Origin: Pseudomarimonas arenosa
GTDB lineage: Bacteria; Pseudomonadota; Gammaproteobacteria; Xanthomonadales; Xanthomonadaceae
Direction of reading: 5' to 3'
NCBI RefSeq assembly: GCF_014841215.1
Contig: NZ_JACYTR010000043.1
Location: forward strand, 1-40,431
DNA: 40,431 nt
In this document: positions 25,580 to 32,551 of the stretch, in pieces
Layout of the letters: each line of letters opens with the position of its first letter
How positions within the stretch are numbered: position 1 is the stretch's first letter
Made by a program: the position numbers and the translations under genes
Notes under the pieces: model-generated
The model's input: the letters and a program-made list of their open reading frames with translations, nothing else
What the model was told of the DNA's origin: nothing
The model's database searches: none

Positions 25580-26221
25580 ATGAAGAAGCGACGCGCAGAT
25601 AGCTACTCCACCCTGGAGGTGGCGCGTTTGTTGAGTGTGACGGTGCAGACCGTTCAACGCTGGGTCGATGCTGGCCATCTGCAGGCCTGGCGCACCGTCG
25701 GCGGACACCGTCGCATCGATGCCAACAGCCTGCAGCAGTTTCGCCAGGCCAGTGGCGAACTGGCCCTAAGCCATCCCGAGCTGAGTCACAAAGTGACAGC
25801 GGAGGAGGTACTGGAACCCGTCGCGGAACCGCGCGTAGTGGTGGCCGACGATGACGAGGCCGACCGCGAACTGATCGGCTATCTGCTACATCGATTGCGG
25901 CCGAACTGGCAGGTCGAATTCGCCGAAAATGGCTTCGCCGCCCTGCTGGCGATCGGCCGTCACCGTCCCGACGTGCTGATCACCGATATCGTCATGCCCT
26001 ATCTCAATGGTCCGGCCATGCTGCGTACGCTGATGGCCGACCCCGAACACAGCAGCATGGCCATTCTCGCCGTGTCCAGCCATTCTGCCGAAGAGATCCG
26101 CGAACTCGGCGGCCTGCCCGCTGGCGTGGCCTTCATCGGCAAGCCGCTGAGCCGCGAAGCGCTGAACGAATTCCTTAACAAGGCGATCAGTCGCGCGACC
26201 AGCACTGAAGCAGCGGTTTAG
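25580..26221 (+). CDS. Response regulator with N-terminal excisionase-type HTH
   Basis: A 213-residue regulator with the reverse of the usual order. Residues 9-55 are a MerR/excisionase-like winged helix (STLEVARLLSVTVQTVQRWV, then GGHRRID), a DNA-binding fold. A linker (56-83) leads to a receiver domain: VVADDDEAD (Asp90-92), phosphoacceptor Asp136 in LITDIVMP, Ser166/167 and Lys188 in FIGKP. All receiver residues needed for phosphorylation are present. It starts 183 bp after cheB on the same strand with GGAG before ATG 25580, and ends about 280 bp before the convergent FNR gene. It could be the output regulator of the cheY-less operon; no target promoter can be named. Confidence 0.8.
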   Translation: MKKRRADSYSTLEVARLLSVTVQTVQRWVDAGHLQAWRTVGGHRRIDANSLQQFRQASGELALSHPELSHKVTAEEVLEPVAEPRVVVADDDEADRELIGYLLHRLRPNWQVEFAENGFAALLAIGRHRPDVLITDIVMPYLNGPAMLRTLMADPEHSSMAILAVSSHSAEEIRELGGLPAGVAFIGKPLSREALNEFLNKAISRATSTEAAV

Positions 26222-26293
26222 TTAGCCATCGGGAAGCGGTTCAATCTTTGGCATCGGTTGGGCCACAGGCCCACCCTACTCTCGCCTATAGCG

Positions 26294-26341
26294 GGCTGCT
26301 GAGACGCATTTCAGCAGCCTGATAGCGCGCGCCAAGAACGG
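26294..26341. repeat. Dispersed hairpin repeat, copy 2
   Basis: GGCTGCTGA and TCAGCAGCC (26294-26302, 26311-26319) form a perfect 9-bp stem with an 8-nt loop. A shared tail with CGCGCGCCAAGAACGG follows. The copy at 10557 has the same stem and tail. Here it lies between two convergent genes, where a bidirectional terminator is plausible. Confidence 0.55.
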
Positions 26342-26500
26342 AACGCGAAAACCTCCGTTCGCTCCCCAGGTATCGCAGGCGAGAGGGACCGCAAGAGGGC
26401 CATAGAGGGGCCGAAGTCGAGAGCACGGGAAGTGGGCGGGACCGCAATTGAAGCCAAAGCCATCCATCTTGGTGCTTTGGCCTGAGTCCAGCACCCTGTG

Positions 26501-27256
26501 CTAAGACGCCCGCGTACTGCGCCGCTCGTCACCCTCATGCACCAGGGTCGCCAAACGCTCCGGATCGAGCAGGCTGATCTTGCGCCCCTGCACCTTGATG
26601 ACGCCCTCATCCTGTAGGCGCGAGAAAGTGCGGCTCACCGTTTCGATCACCAGACCCAGATAGCTCGCGATCTCTTCCCGGCTCATGCTGAGGCTGAAGC
26701 TCAGATGCGGCCGATGCAGCTGCTCCAGCCGGCTCGACATGCTGTGCAGCATCAGCGCCACGCGCTCGGTGGCGTGTCGGCGACCGAGCATCTCCAGATG
26801 ATCGTGATCGCGATTCATGCTGCGCCCCATCACCTTCAGCAACTGGTGCTGCAGACTCGGAATCTTGGCCGCCACTCGCTCCAGATCCGCGAACGGCACT
26901 TCGCAGACCTGGGCCTCTTCCAGCGCCAGGGTTTCGCAGCGATGGCGGCCATTGCCCAGGCCGTCCAGCCCCATCAGCTCACCCGGCAGATGAAAGCCGA
27001 TCACCTGCTCGTCGCCCGACTCGCTGATTGCCACCGTTTTAAACGCGCCCTCCCGGGCCACGAACAGCGAATGCATCTCTGCACCCGCTCGATACAGTGC
27101 GTCGCCACGCTGCAGCGGTCGGCGGTTCTTGACCAGATCCTCCAGCGTTTCCAGATCATGCGAAGTCACCCCGCCGCCCAGGCACAGCTCCTGCAACGAG
27201 CACTGGCCGCAGGACTTGCGCAGCGAGTTGAGATTGATGACCTTGGAGGTACTCAT
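26501..27256 (-). CDS. fnr: FNR/Anr-type oxygen-responsive transcription regulator
   Basis: A 251-residue Crp/Fnr-family activator. The N-terminal cluster CGQCSLQELC gives Cys16, Cys19 and Cys25; QVCEVPF gives Cys118, equivalent to Cys122 of E. coli FNR, so a [4Fe-4S] oxygen-sensing cluster is expected. A cyclic-nucleotide-binding-like fold precedes the helix-turn-helix MSREEIASYLGLVIETVSRT, whose E-x-x-S-R pattern is that of FNR and reads TTGAT half-sites. The protein is therefore likely to activate or repress anaerobic genes. No Shine-Dalgarno sequence precedes the ATG at 27256, and no clear FNR box was found nearby. It stands alone, convergent with the HTH-receiver regulator gene. Confidence 0.88.
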   Translation of the reverse strand: MSTSKVINLNSLRKSCGQCSLQELCLGGGVTSHDLETLEDLVKNRRPLQRGDALYRAGAEMHSLFVAREGAFKTVAISESGDEQVIGFHLPGELMGLDGLGNGRHRCETLALEEAQVCEVPFADLERVAAKIPSLQHQLLKVMGRSMNRDHDHLEMLGRRHATERVALMLHSMSSRLEQLHRPHLSFSLSMSREEIASYLGLVIETVSRTFSRLQDEGVIKVQGRKISLLDPERLATLVHEGDERRSTRAS

Positions 27257-27422
27257 AGCGGTCGCAGTTTAGCAGCTGACTTGTGAGCACGGCGAAGGCA
27301 AAAGTAAACAAATCGCCGATCCCACGCACAGCCTCCCGGCTCCCTCAGTCCATGGAGACGGGGCTGTTGTGCGGGCCGCGACAAAGCGGCCGTGCACCCT
27401 GACAGGCCACTCTCCACCGCGT

Positions 27423-29477
27423 CTACTTACCCGCACCTTCAAAATGTCTCTGTAGCCAGCCATTCACCTCGTTATGCCAGTGAACACTGTTGGCGGGCTT
27501 GAGGATCCAGTGGTTTTCGTCGGGGTAGTAGACGAACTTGCTGTCGACGCCGCGGCGTTGCAGGGCGTGGAAGACTGCGAGGCTTTGTTCGACCGGGATG
27601 CGGAAGTCGAGTTGGCCGTGGATGACCAGCATCGGCACTTGCCACTGGCTGACCCGGGTAACGGGGTTGAATTTCTCGTAGTTGCCGGGCACTTGATAGG
27701 GGCTGCCGCCGTTCTCCCATTCGGTGAACCAGAGTTCTTCGGTGGCGTAGCCCATCATGCGTTGGTCAAAGACGCCAGAGTGGCTGACCAGGCAGCGCCA
27801 GGGCTGAGTCCAGACGCCGGCAATCCAGTTGACCATAAAGCCGCCATAGCTGGCACCGAGGGCGCAGGCGCGGTCGCCATCGAGGAAGTCGTACTTGGCC
27901 AGCGCGGCAGCCCAGCCTTTTTGCAGGTCTTCCAGCGGCTTGCCGCCCCAATCCTGGCTGATTGAGTCGGTGAAGGCCTGGCCATAACCGGTCGATCCGT
28001 GGAAATCGATGAACACCACGGCCCAGCCCTGGCCGGCATAGGTTTGCGGATTCCAGCGGTAGTGGAAGTTATTGCCCATCGAGCCCTGCGGGCCGCCATG
28101 GATGATGTAGGCGACTGGATACTTCTGCCCTTGCGTATAGTTCCAGGGCTTCACTACATAACCATGCACTTGTTCGTTGTTCCAGCCGGAAAAGCTGAAC
28201 TGCTCGTATTCGCCCATGGCGATGTCGGCCAGGCGATCGCTGTTGAACCTGCTTAACTGACGGGTGCCGCGGCCTTGCGCATCGGCAACGAACAGTTGGG
28301 CCGGTTCGGTGAGCGTGCTGCGGGCGAATACCAGGTGCTTGCCGACCTGATCAAAGCCGGCCACGCTGCCGCCGCCGGCCAGCTTGCTGGCCTTGCCAGT
28401 CTTGATGTCGATGGCGAACAGCGCGTGCTCGCCAAGATCATTGCTGTCGGTGAGCAGGCGCTTGCCATCGGCGGCCAGGGCCAGGCTGCCGGCCGAGCGA
28501 TCCCAGCTCGGGGCGATTTCACGGGTTGCACCGCTGGCCAGGTCACGGGCCATGATGGCGAAGCGATCGGCCTCGAAACCGGGTCGCTGCATCGCCAGGT
28601 AATACAGGGTCTTGCCATCGGCCGAGAACAGAGGATTGGCATCCCAGGCCTTGTTGGCTTCGGTGAGATTGCTCGGTGCGGCGCTGCCGTCGGCCGGCAC
28701 CGAGTAGAGATCGAAATTGGTCGACCAGGCCTCACTGCTGCCGCCCAATCGTGCACTGAACACCAGGCTGCGCCCGTCGGCCGACCAGGCGTAGTCGGCA
28801 TTGCCGCCGAACGGTTTGCTGCTGATATCGCCATCGACCCCGGCGCTGACCCGAATCGGCGCGGCAAGCTTGCCGTCTTCGCCAATGGCAGCCACGAACA
28901 GCTGGTTGCGTCGGCCGTCGGCCCAGGTATCCCAATGGCGCACGAACATGGCATCGAACACCTGGGCGCTGTGCTTTTCTGCCTTGCGCGCGTCGAGGCG
29001 CTGGGTGGTGCAGGCGAGATCAGGGCAGTCGGTGAACACTTCCAGGCTGAAGGCCACCTGCCCGCCATTGGGCGAGAGTTGGTAATTCAGCACGTCGAGC
29101 GGCAGCTCGGAGACGGCCTGCGCCTCGCCGCCGGCCAGATCCAGGCGCCAGAGTTGATTTAAGCCACTGCGCGAGGAGAGGAAATACAGCGATTGGCCGT
29201 CGGCTGACCAGCTCGGCTCGCTGGCATTGCTCTCGAGCTCAGTCATTCGCCGCGGCTCACCGTTGGCTAGTGACTGCAGCCACAGCGCGGTGCGGCCCTT
29301 GTTGGCCTCCATATCGGTGCGGCGCAGCAGGTAGGCCACCTGCTTGCCGTCCGGCGACAGGGTTGGCGCAGAAACGCGCTCGAACTGGACCAGATCTTCG
29401 ACCGCCATCCCGCGCTCGACCGCCCCTGCATGGCCGATGACAGCGGCCAACGCGATTCCCAGACTGACTCGCAACAT
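27423..29477 (-). CDS. Secreted S9-family peptidase (dipeptidyl-peptidase or acylaminoacyl-peptidase type)
   Basis: A 684-residue exported serine peptidase. Signal peptide (MLRVSLGIALAAVIGHAGA), then a seven-bladed beta-propeller of WSADGQSLYFLSSR-type repeats (about 40-420), then an alpha/beta hydrolase domain. The catalytic triad is Ser543 in GASYGGF, Asp624 in HGQLDF and His656 in DENHW. The family cuts dipeptides or acylated residues from short peptides; exact specificity is unknown. Start ATG 29477 has GGGAGG upstream; the open frame continues to 29690 but that part is repeat-derived. It is divergent from the POT transporter, suggesting that released di- or tripeptides are imported by it. 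Confidence 0.88.
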   Translation of the reverse strand: MLRVSLGIALAAVIGHAGAVERGMAVEDLVQFERVSAPTLSPDGKQVAYLLRRTDMEANKGRTALWLQSLANGEPRRMTELESNASEPSWSADGQSLYFLSSRSGLNQLWRLDLAGGEAQAVSELPLDVLNYQLSPNGGQVAFSLEVFTDCPDLACTTQRLDARKAEKHSAQVFDAMFVRHWDTWADGRRNQLFVAAIGEDGKLAAPIRVSAGVDGDISSKPFGGNADYAWSADGRSLVFSARLGGSSEAWSTNFDLYSVPADGSAAPSNLTEANKAWDANPLFSADGKTLYYLAMQRPGFEADRFAIMARDLASGATREIAPSWDRSAGSLALAADGKRLLTDSNDLGEHALFAIDIKTGKASKLAGGGSVAGFDQVGKHLVFARSTLTEPAQLFVADAQGRGTRQLSRFNSDRLADIAMGEYEQFSFSGWNNEQVHGYVVKPWNYTQGQKYPVAYIIHGGPQGSMGNNFHYRWNPQTYAGQGWAVVFIDFHGSTGYGQAFTDSISQDWGGKPLEDLQKGWAAALAKYDFLDGDRACALGASYGGFMVNWIAGVWTQPWRCLVSHSGVFDQRMMGYATEELWFTEWENGGSPYQVPGNYEKFNPVTRVSQWQVPMLVIHGQLDFRIPVEQSLAVFHALQRRGVDSKFVYYPDENHWILKPANSVHWHNEVNGWLQRHFEGAGK

Positions 29478-29817
29478 CACCACCCTCCCAATCAGGTCAG
29501 CGGGCGATGGTAGGCCTCCGCCCGGCGATTGACTAGCCGCAGGCGCCGCGCTTGCGCCTATACTCGCGGGCTTGCGGGGAGCGAGGGATTGAGCCTGGTG
29601 GCGCAACGCCCCCTCTCCCCCCCCTCCCGCCAGAGGAGAGGGGCTTGCCAGGATGGGCTTCGGCAGTGTCGAGTGCGGCTTGATCGGCATGCTGGAGATT
29701 CGGGATCGCCGAGTAACGCGACGATCCCCTACCCTTGACCTTTGCGCAAGGGGATTTTAACAACGCGTTCCGACTGCTGAGGGTGGTCGAGCGCATGACT
29801 TGAACAACCAGGGGAGG
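29478..29817. other. 346-bp intergenic region with repeats, peptidase/transporter
   Basis: A divergent gap with no credible gene. It holds a hairpin, CCCCTCTCC (29610-29618) with GGAGAGGGG (29635-29643), of the repeat type also seen at 38211. A weak sigma-70 match for the transporter is TTGACC (29735-29740) with a TTTAAC-like box (29756-29761; spacing 15 bp). An apparent open frame here is repeat-derived and was rejected as coding. Confidence 0.6.
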
Positions 29818-29823
29818 ATGCGC

Positions 29824-31584
29824 GTGTCCCACGCCACCCAGCTCAGCAACGATGATTTTCTTGGCCATCCCAAGGGCCTGTATGTCTGCTTCTTCACCGA
29901 GATGTGGGAGCGCTTTTCGTTCTATGGCATGAAGGCGCTGCTGTTTCTGTATCTCACCAAGTACCACCTGTTCGGCGACGATGCCGGCTATGAGGTGATC
30001 GGCGCCTATGGTGGCCTGGTGTACGCGATTCCGGTGCTGGGCGGCCTGCTGGCCGACCGCTATCTCGGTATGCGCAAGGCAGTGATCTTTGGCGGCATTC
30101 TGTTGGTGCTCGGTCATTTGGGCATGGCGGTGGAAGGTGAGCAGGCCTCCAGCGTCAATGGTGTGGTGCAACGCGACGATGCGGCACTGCTGGTTTTCTA
30201 TACCTCGCTGGCCTTGATCATTGCCGGCGTCGGCTTTCTCAAGCCCAATATTTCCACCATCGTCGGCCGACTCTATTCCGAGGATGACCCACGTCGCGAC
30301 TCCGGTTTTTCGCTGTTCTATGCCGGCATCAATCTGGGTGCCCTGTTCGCCTCGCTGATCTGCGGCTTCCTCGGTGAGACCTACGGCTGGAAGTACGGCT
30401 TTGGCGCTGCCGGCATCGGCATGGTGCTGGGCCTGGGCATGTTCCTCTGGGGTCAGCGCTATCTGCATGGCAAGGCCGAAGCGCCGGATGCTGCCTGGCT
30501 GAAGGCAGGTGGAATTCCAGGACTGAACCGTGAGTTCAGTATCTATCTTGCTGCGGTACTGGCGGTGCCGGTGATTGCCGGGTTGATGTGGGCGGTGGGC
30601 AATGGCGTCGGCAGATTGGGCGAGCATTGGTCGCCGGCCCTGGCGTTGATGTCGCTGATGATGACCGGCGTCATCATCTGGTTTATGCAGTTCACCCTGA
30701 GCCAATGCAGCAAGGTCGAGCGCGACCGCATGATCGCCCTGATGGTGCTGATCTTCATGGCGCTGATCTTCTTCACCCTGTACGAGCAGACGTATGGCTC
30801 CTGGGTGGCCTTTACCGATCGTTTGCTCAACAAGGAGCTGTTTCCCAGCTTTGTGATTCGCGAGGGCACGCCGATGCCGTGGTCGATCGCTTCCCTGCTG
30901 CTGGCGCCGCTGTCCTTTGTCATCGCTGCCAAGCTGTCCGATCGCAACGCCAGCTCCCAGGCCCCCAAGCTGGTATTCACCGGCATTTTTGCCCTGGTAT
31001 TGGTGCTCCTGGTGCGCGACCTGCTGGTGCTGCCGCAAACCGCCGGTTCGCTGACCTTCCTCGGCGCCATGTTCATCGTGCTGCTGGCACCGATCTTCAC
31101 CGTCCTGTGGGGCTGGCTGGATCGCTATCAGCTGAATCCGACCAAGCCGACCAAGTCGGCTATCGGCCTGCTGTTCGGCGGTCTCGCCTTTATCCCTCTG
31201 GCGATGGCGGCAGAACAAGTCGGCAGCACCGGCCAGATGGCCAGCGTGTGGTGGTTGGTGCTGGCCTACTTCATCCTTGAAATCGGCGAGATGTGCCTGT
31301 CGCCGGTCGGTCTGTCGGCGGTCACCCAGTTGTCGGTGGCGCGGGTTGCCGGCCTGATGATGGGCACCTGGTTCCTGGCTACCGCGTTCTCCGAGGTACT
31401 GGCCGCACAGTTCGGCAAGCTGGCCTCGATCGAGATTCCCGAGGGCGAGGCGATCAATCTGGTCGAAGCAGCCAGCAAGTACGCGGATTTGTTCTGGCTG
31501 ATGACCACAATCGGTATCGGCTGTGCCGTCCTGGCTGGCCTGTCGATTCCCTTGGTGCGGCGGATGATGCACGGCGTCAAGTAG
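29824..31584 (+). CDS. POT/PTR2 family proton-dependent oligopeptide transporter
   Basis: A 586-residue inner-membrane transporter with about 14 predicted membrane segments, importing di- and tripeptides with protons. The N-terminus has FFTEMWERFSFYGMKALL, the conserved E-x-x-E-R-F-x-x-Y-G motif of TM1, and a later FYAGINLGAL is the second PTR2 signature. The large insertion between helices 6 and 7 and the GLSAVTQL motif near the end fit the family. GTG 29824 is preferred since GGGGAGG (29811-29817) is correctly spaced; ATG 29818 lies directly against it. It is divergent from the S9 peptidase gene. A long antisense frame inside is an artefact. Confidence 0.92.
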   Translation: MSHATQLSNDDFLGHPKGLYVCFFTEMWERFSFYGMKALLFLYLTKYHLFGDDAGYEVIGAYGGLVYAIPVLGGLLADRYLGMRKAVIFGGILLVLGHLGMAVEGEQASSVNGVVQRDDAALLVFYTSLALIIAGVGFLKPNISTIVGRLYSEDDPRRDSGFSLFYAGINLGALFASLICGFLGETYGWKYGFGAAGIGMVLGLGMFLWGQRYLHGKAEAPDAAWLKAGGIPGLNREFSIYLAAVLAVPVIAGLMWAVGNGVGRLGEHWSPALALMSLMMTGVIIWFMQFTLSQCSKVERDRMIALMVLIFMALIFFTLYEQTYGSWVAFTDRLLNKELFPSFVIREGTPMPWSIASLLLAPLSFVIAAKLSDRNASSQAPKLVFTGIFALVLVLLVRDLLVLPQTAGSLTFLGAMFIVLLAPIFTVLWGWLDRYQLNPTKPTKSAIGLLFGGLAFIPLAMAAEQVGSTGQMASVWWLVLAYFILEIGEMCLSPVGLSAVTQLSVARVAGLMMGTWFLATAFSEVLAAQFGKLASIEIPEGEAINLVEAASKYADLFWLMTTIGIGCAVLAGLSIPLVRRMMHGVK

Positions 31585-31693
31585 CGGGATGCTGAAGCAC
31601 CTCCGTCCGGGAGTTGTTCAGCGCAACCGTCGAACCAGGGCGCCGCTGTAGCCGCCTGTGTCAGACTCGCCGCATCGAACTGTGAGCAGGCCG

Positions 31694-32515
31694 ATGCGGC
31701 GCTTTCTGTTGTCCACGCTGAAGCTGGTAGCGATGGCCTACCTGCTGTTTCTCGCCCTGCTGTTCATGCAGCAGCGCGCGATGATGTTTCCCGGCGTTGC
31801 GCTGCAGTCCGGTACGGGGCACGTCCCGACGGGCGCGTCGAACGAGATCGCCCTTCCGGCCTCCTTTGGCCAGGTCAAGGCATGGTGGTTGGAAGCCGAA
31901 CGCGCCGAGCCGCCTTCCGCCGCTGTGCTGTATTTTCACGGCAACTACGAACTTGCCGAACATAGCATCGAGTTACTCAAGCCTCTGAACAGGTTGGGCC
32001 TGCACGTCCTGCTGATCGAATACCCCGGCTATGCCGGCAGTGACGGCGCGCCCTCGCGTGACAGCCTGCGTGAAGCGGCGCGCGTCGGCTATGACTGGCT
32101 GGCAGCGCAACCGCAGGTGGATACCGAGCGGATCATCGCCATGGGCCGCTCCATCGGCACCGGGCCGGCCAGCGAACTCAGCCTCGATCGCCCGCTGCGC
32201 GCCATCGTCCTGCTATCACCCTTCACCGCGATCCGCGATTTCGCCTGGCGCATGCTGGCGCCGCCGCTACTGATTCGCGACCCGTTCGATAACCGCGCTG
32301 CCCTGCGCCAGTTCAGTGGCCCCGTGCTGCTGTTCCATGGCCGAGATGACGAAATCATTCCGTTCGCGCACAGTCAGGCCCTGCTAGCCGCTGCCGATCG
32401 TGCCGAACTGATCGAGATGCCGGGCGGCCACAACGACGCGCCCTACTTCGAGGCTGCGTTCATGCGGCAGCTGCAGGCCTTTCTGCAACGCGAAGCCGTG
32501 TTGCCCGCAGATTGA
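31694..32515 (+). CDS. Membrane-anchored alpha/beta hydrolase
   Basis: A 273-residue protein with one N-terminal membrane segment (about 5-25; STLKLVAMAYLLFLALLF), followed by an alpha/beta-hydrolase domain. The oxyanion region is FHGNYELAEHS, the nucleophile elbow is GRSIGTG, the acid is Asp in HGRDDEIIP, and the His is in GGHNDAP. IEYPGYAGSDGAPS is typical of the YfhR/BEM46-like group of esterases. The substrate is unknown. Start ATG 31694 chosen over the GTG at 31658, since it places the hydrophobic segment at the N-terminus. It is convergent with the GGDEF-EAL gene, with a 36-bp gap. Confidence 0.8.
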   Translation: MRRFLLSTLKLVAMAYLLFLALLFMQQRAMMFPGVALQSGTGHVPTGASNEIALPASFGQVKAWWLEAERAEPPSAAVLYFHGNYELAEHSIELLKPLNRLGLHVLLIEYPGYAGSDGAPSRDSLREAARVGYDWLAAQPQVDTERIIAMGRSIGTGPASELSLDRPLRAIVLLSPFTAIRDFAWRMLAPPLLIRDPFDNRAALRQFSGPVLLFHGRDDEIIPFAHSQALLAAADRAELIEMPGGHNDAPYFEAAFMRQLQAFLQREAVLPAD

Positions 32516-32551
32516 TCGAATGCGCCGTGGGCGCACTGGACAACCCGGTGG

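Noticed and set aside
29533-31572. 679-codon leftward open frame, Gln/His-rich
   Set aside because: It lies antisense to the well-supported POT transporter and has the composition expected from GC-rich antisense DNA.
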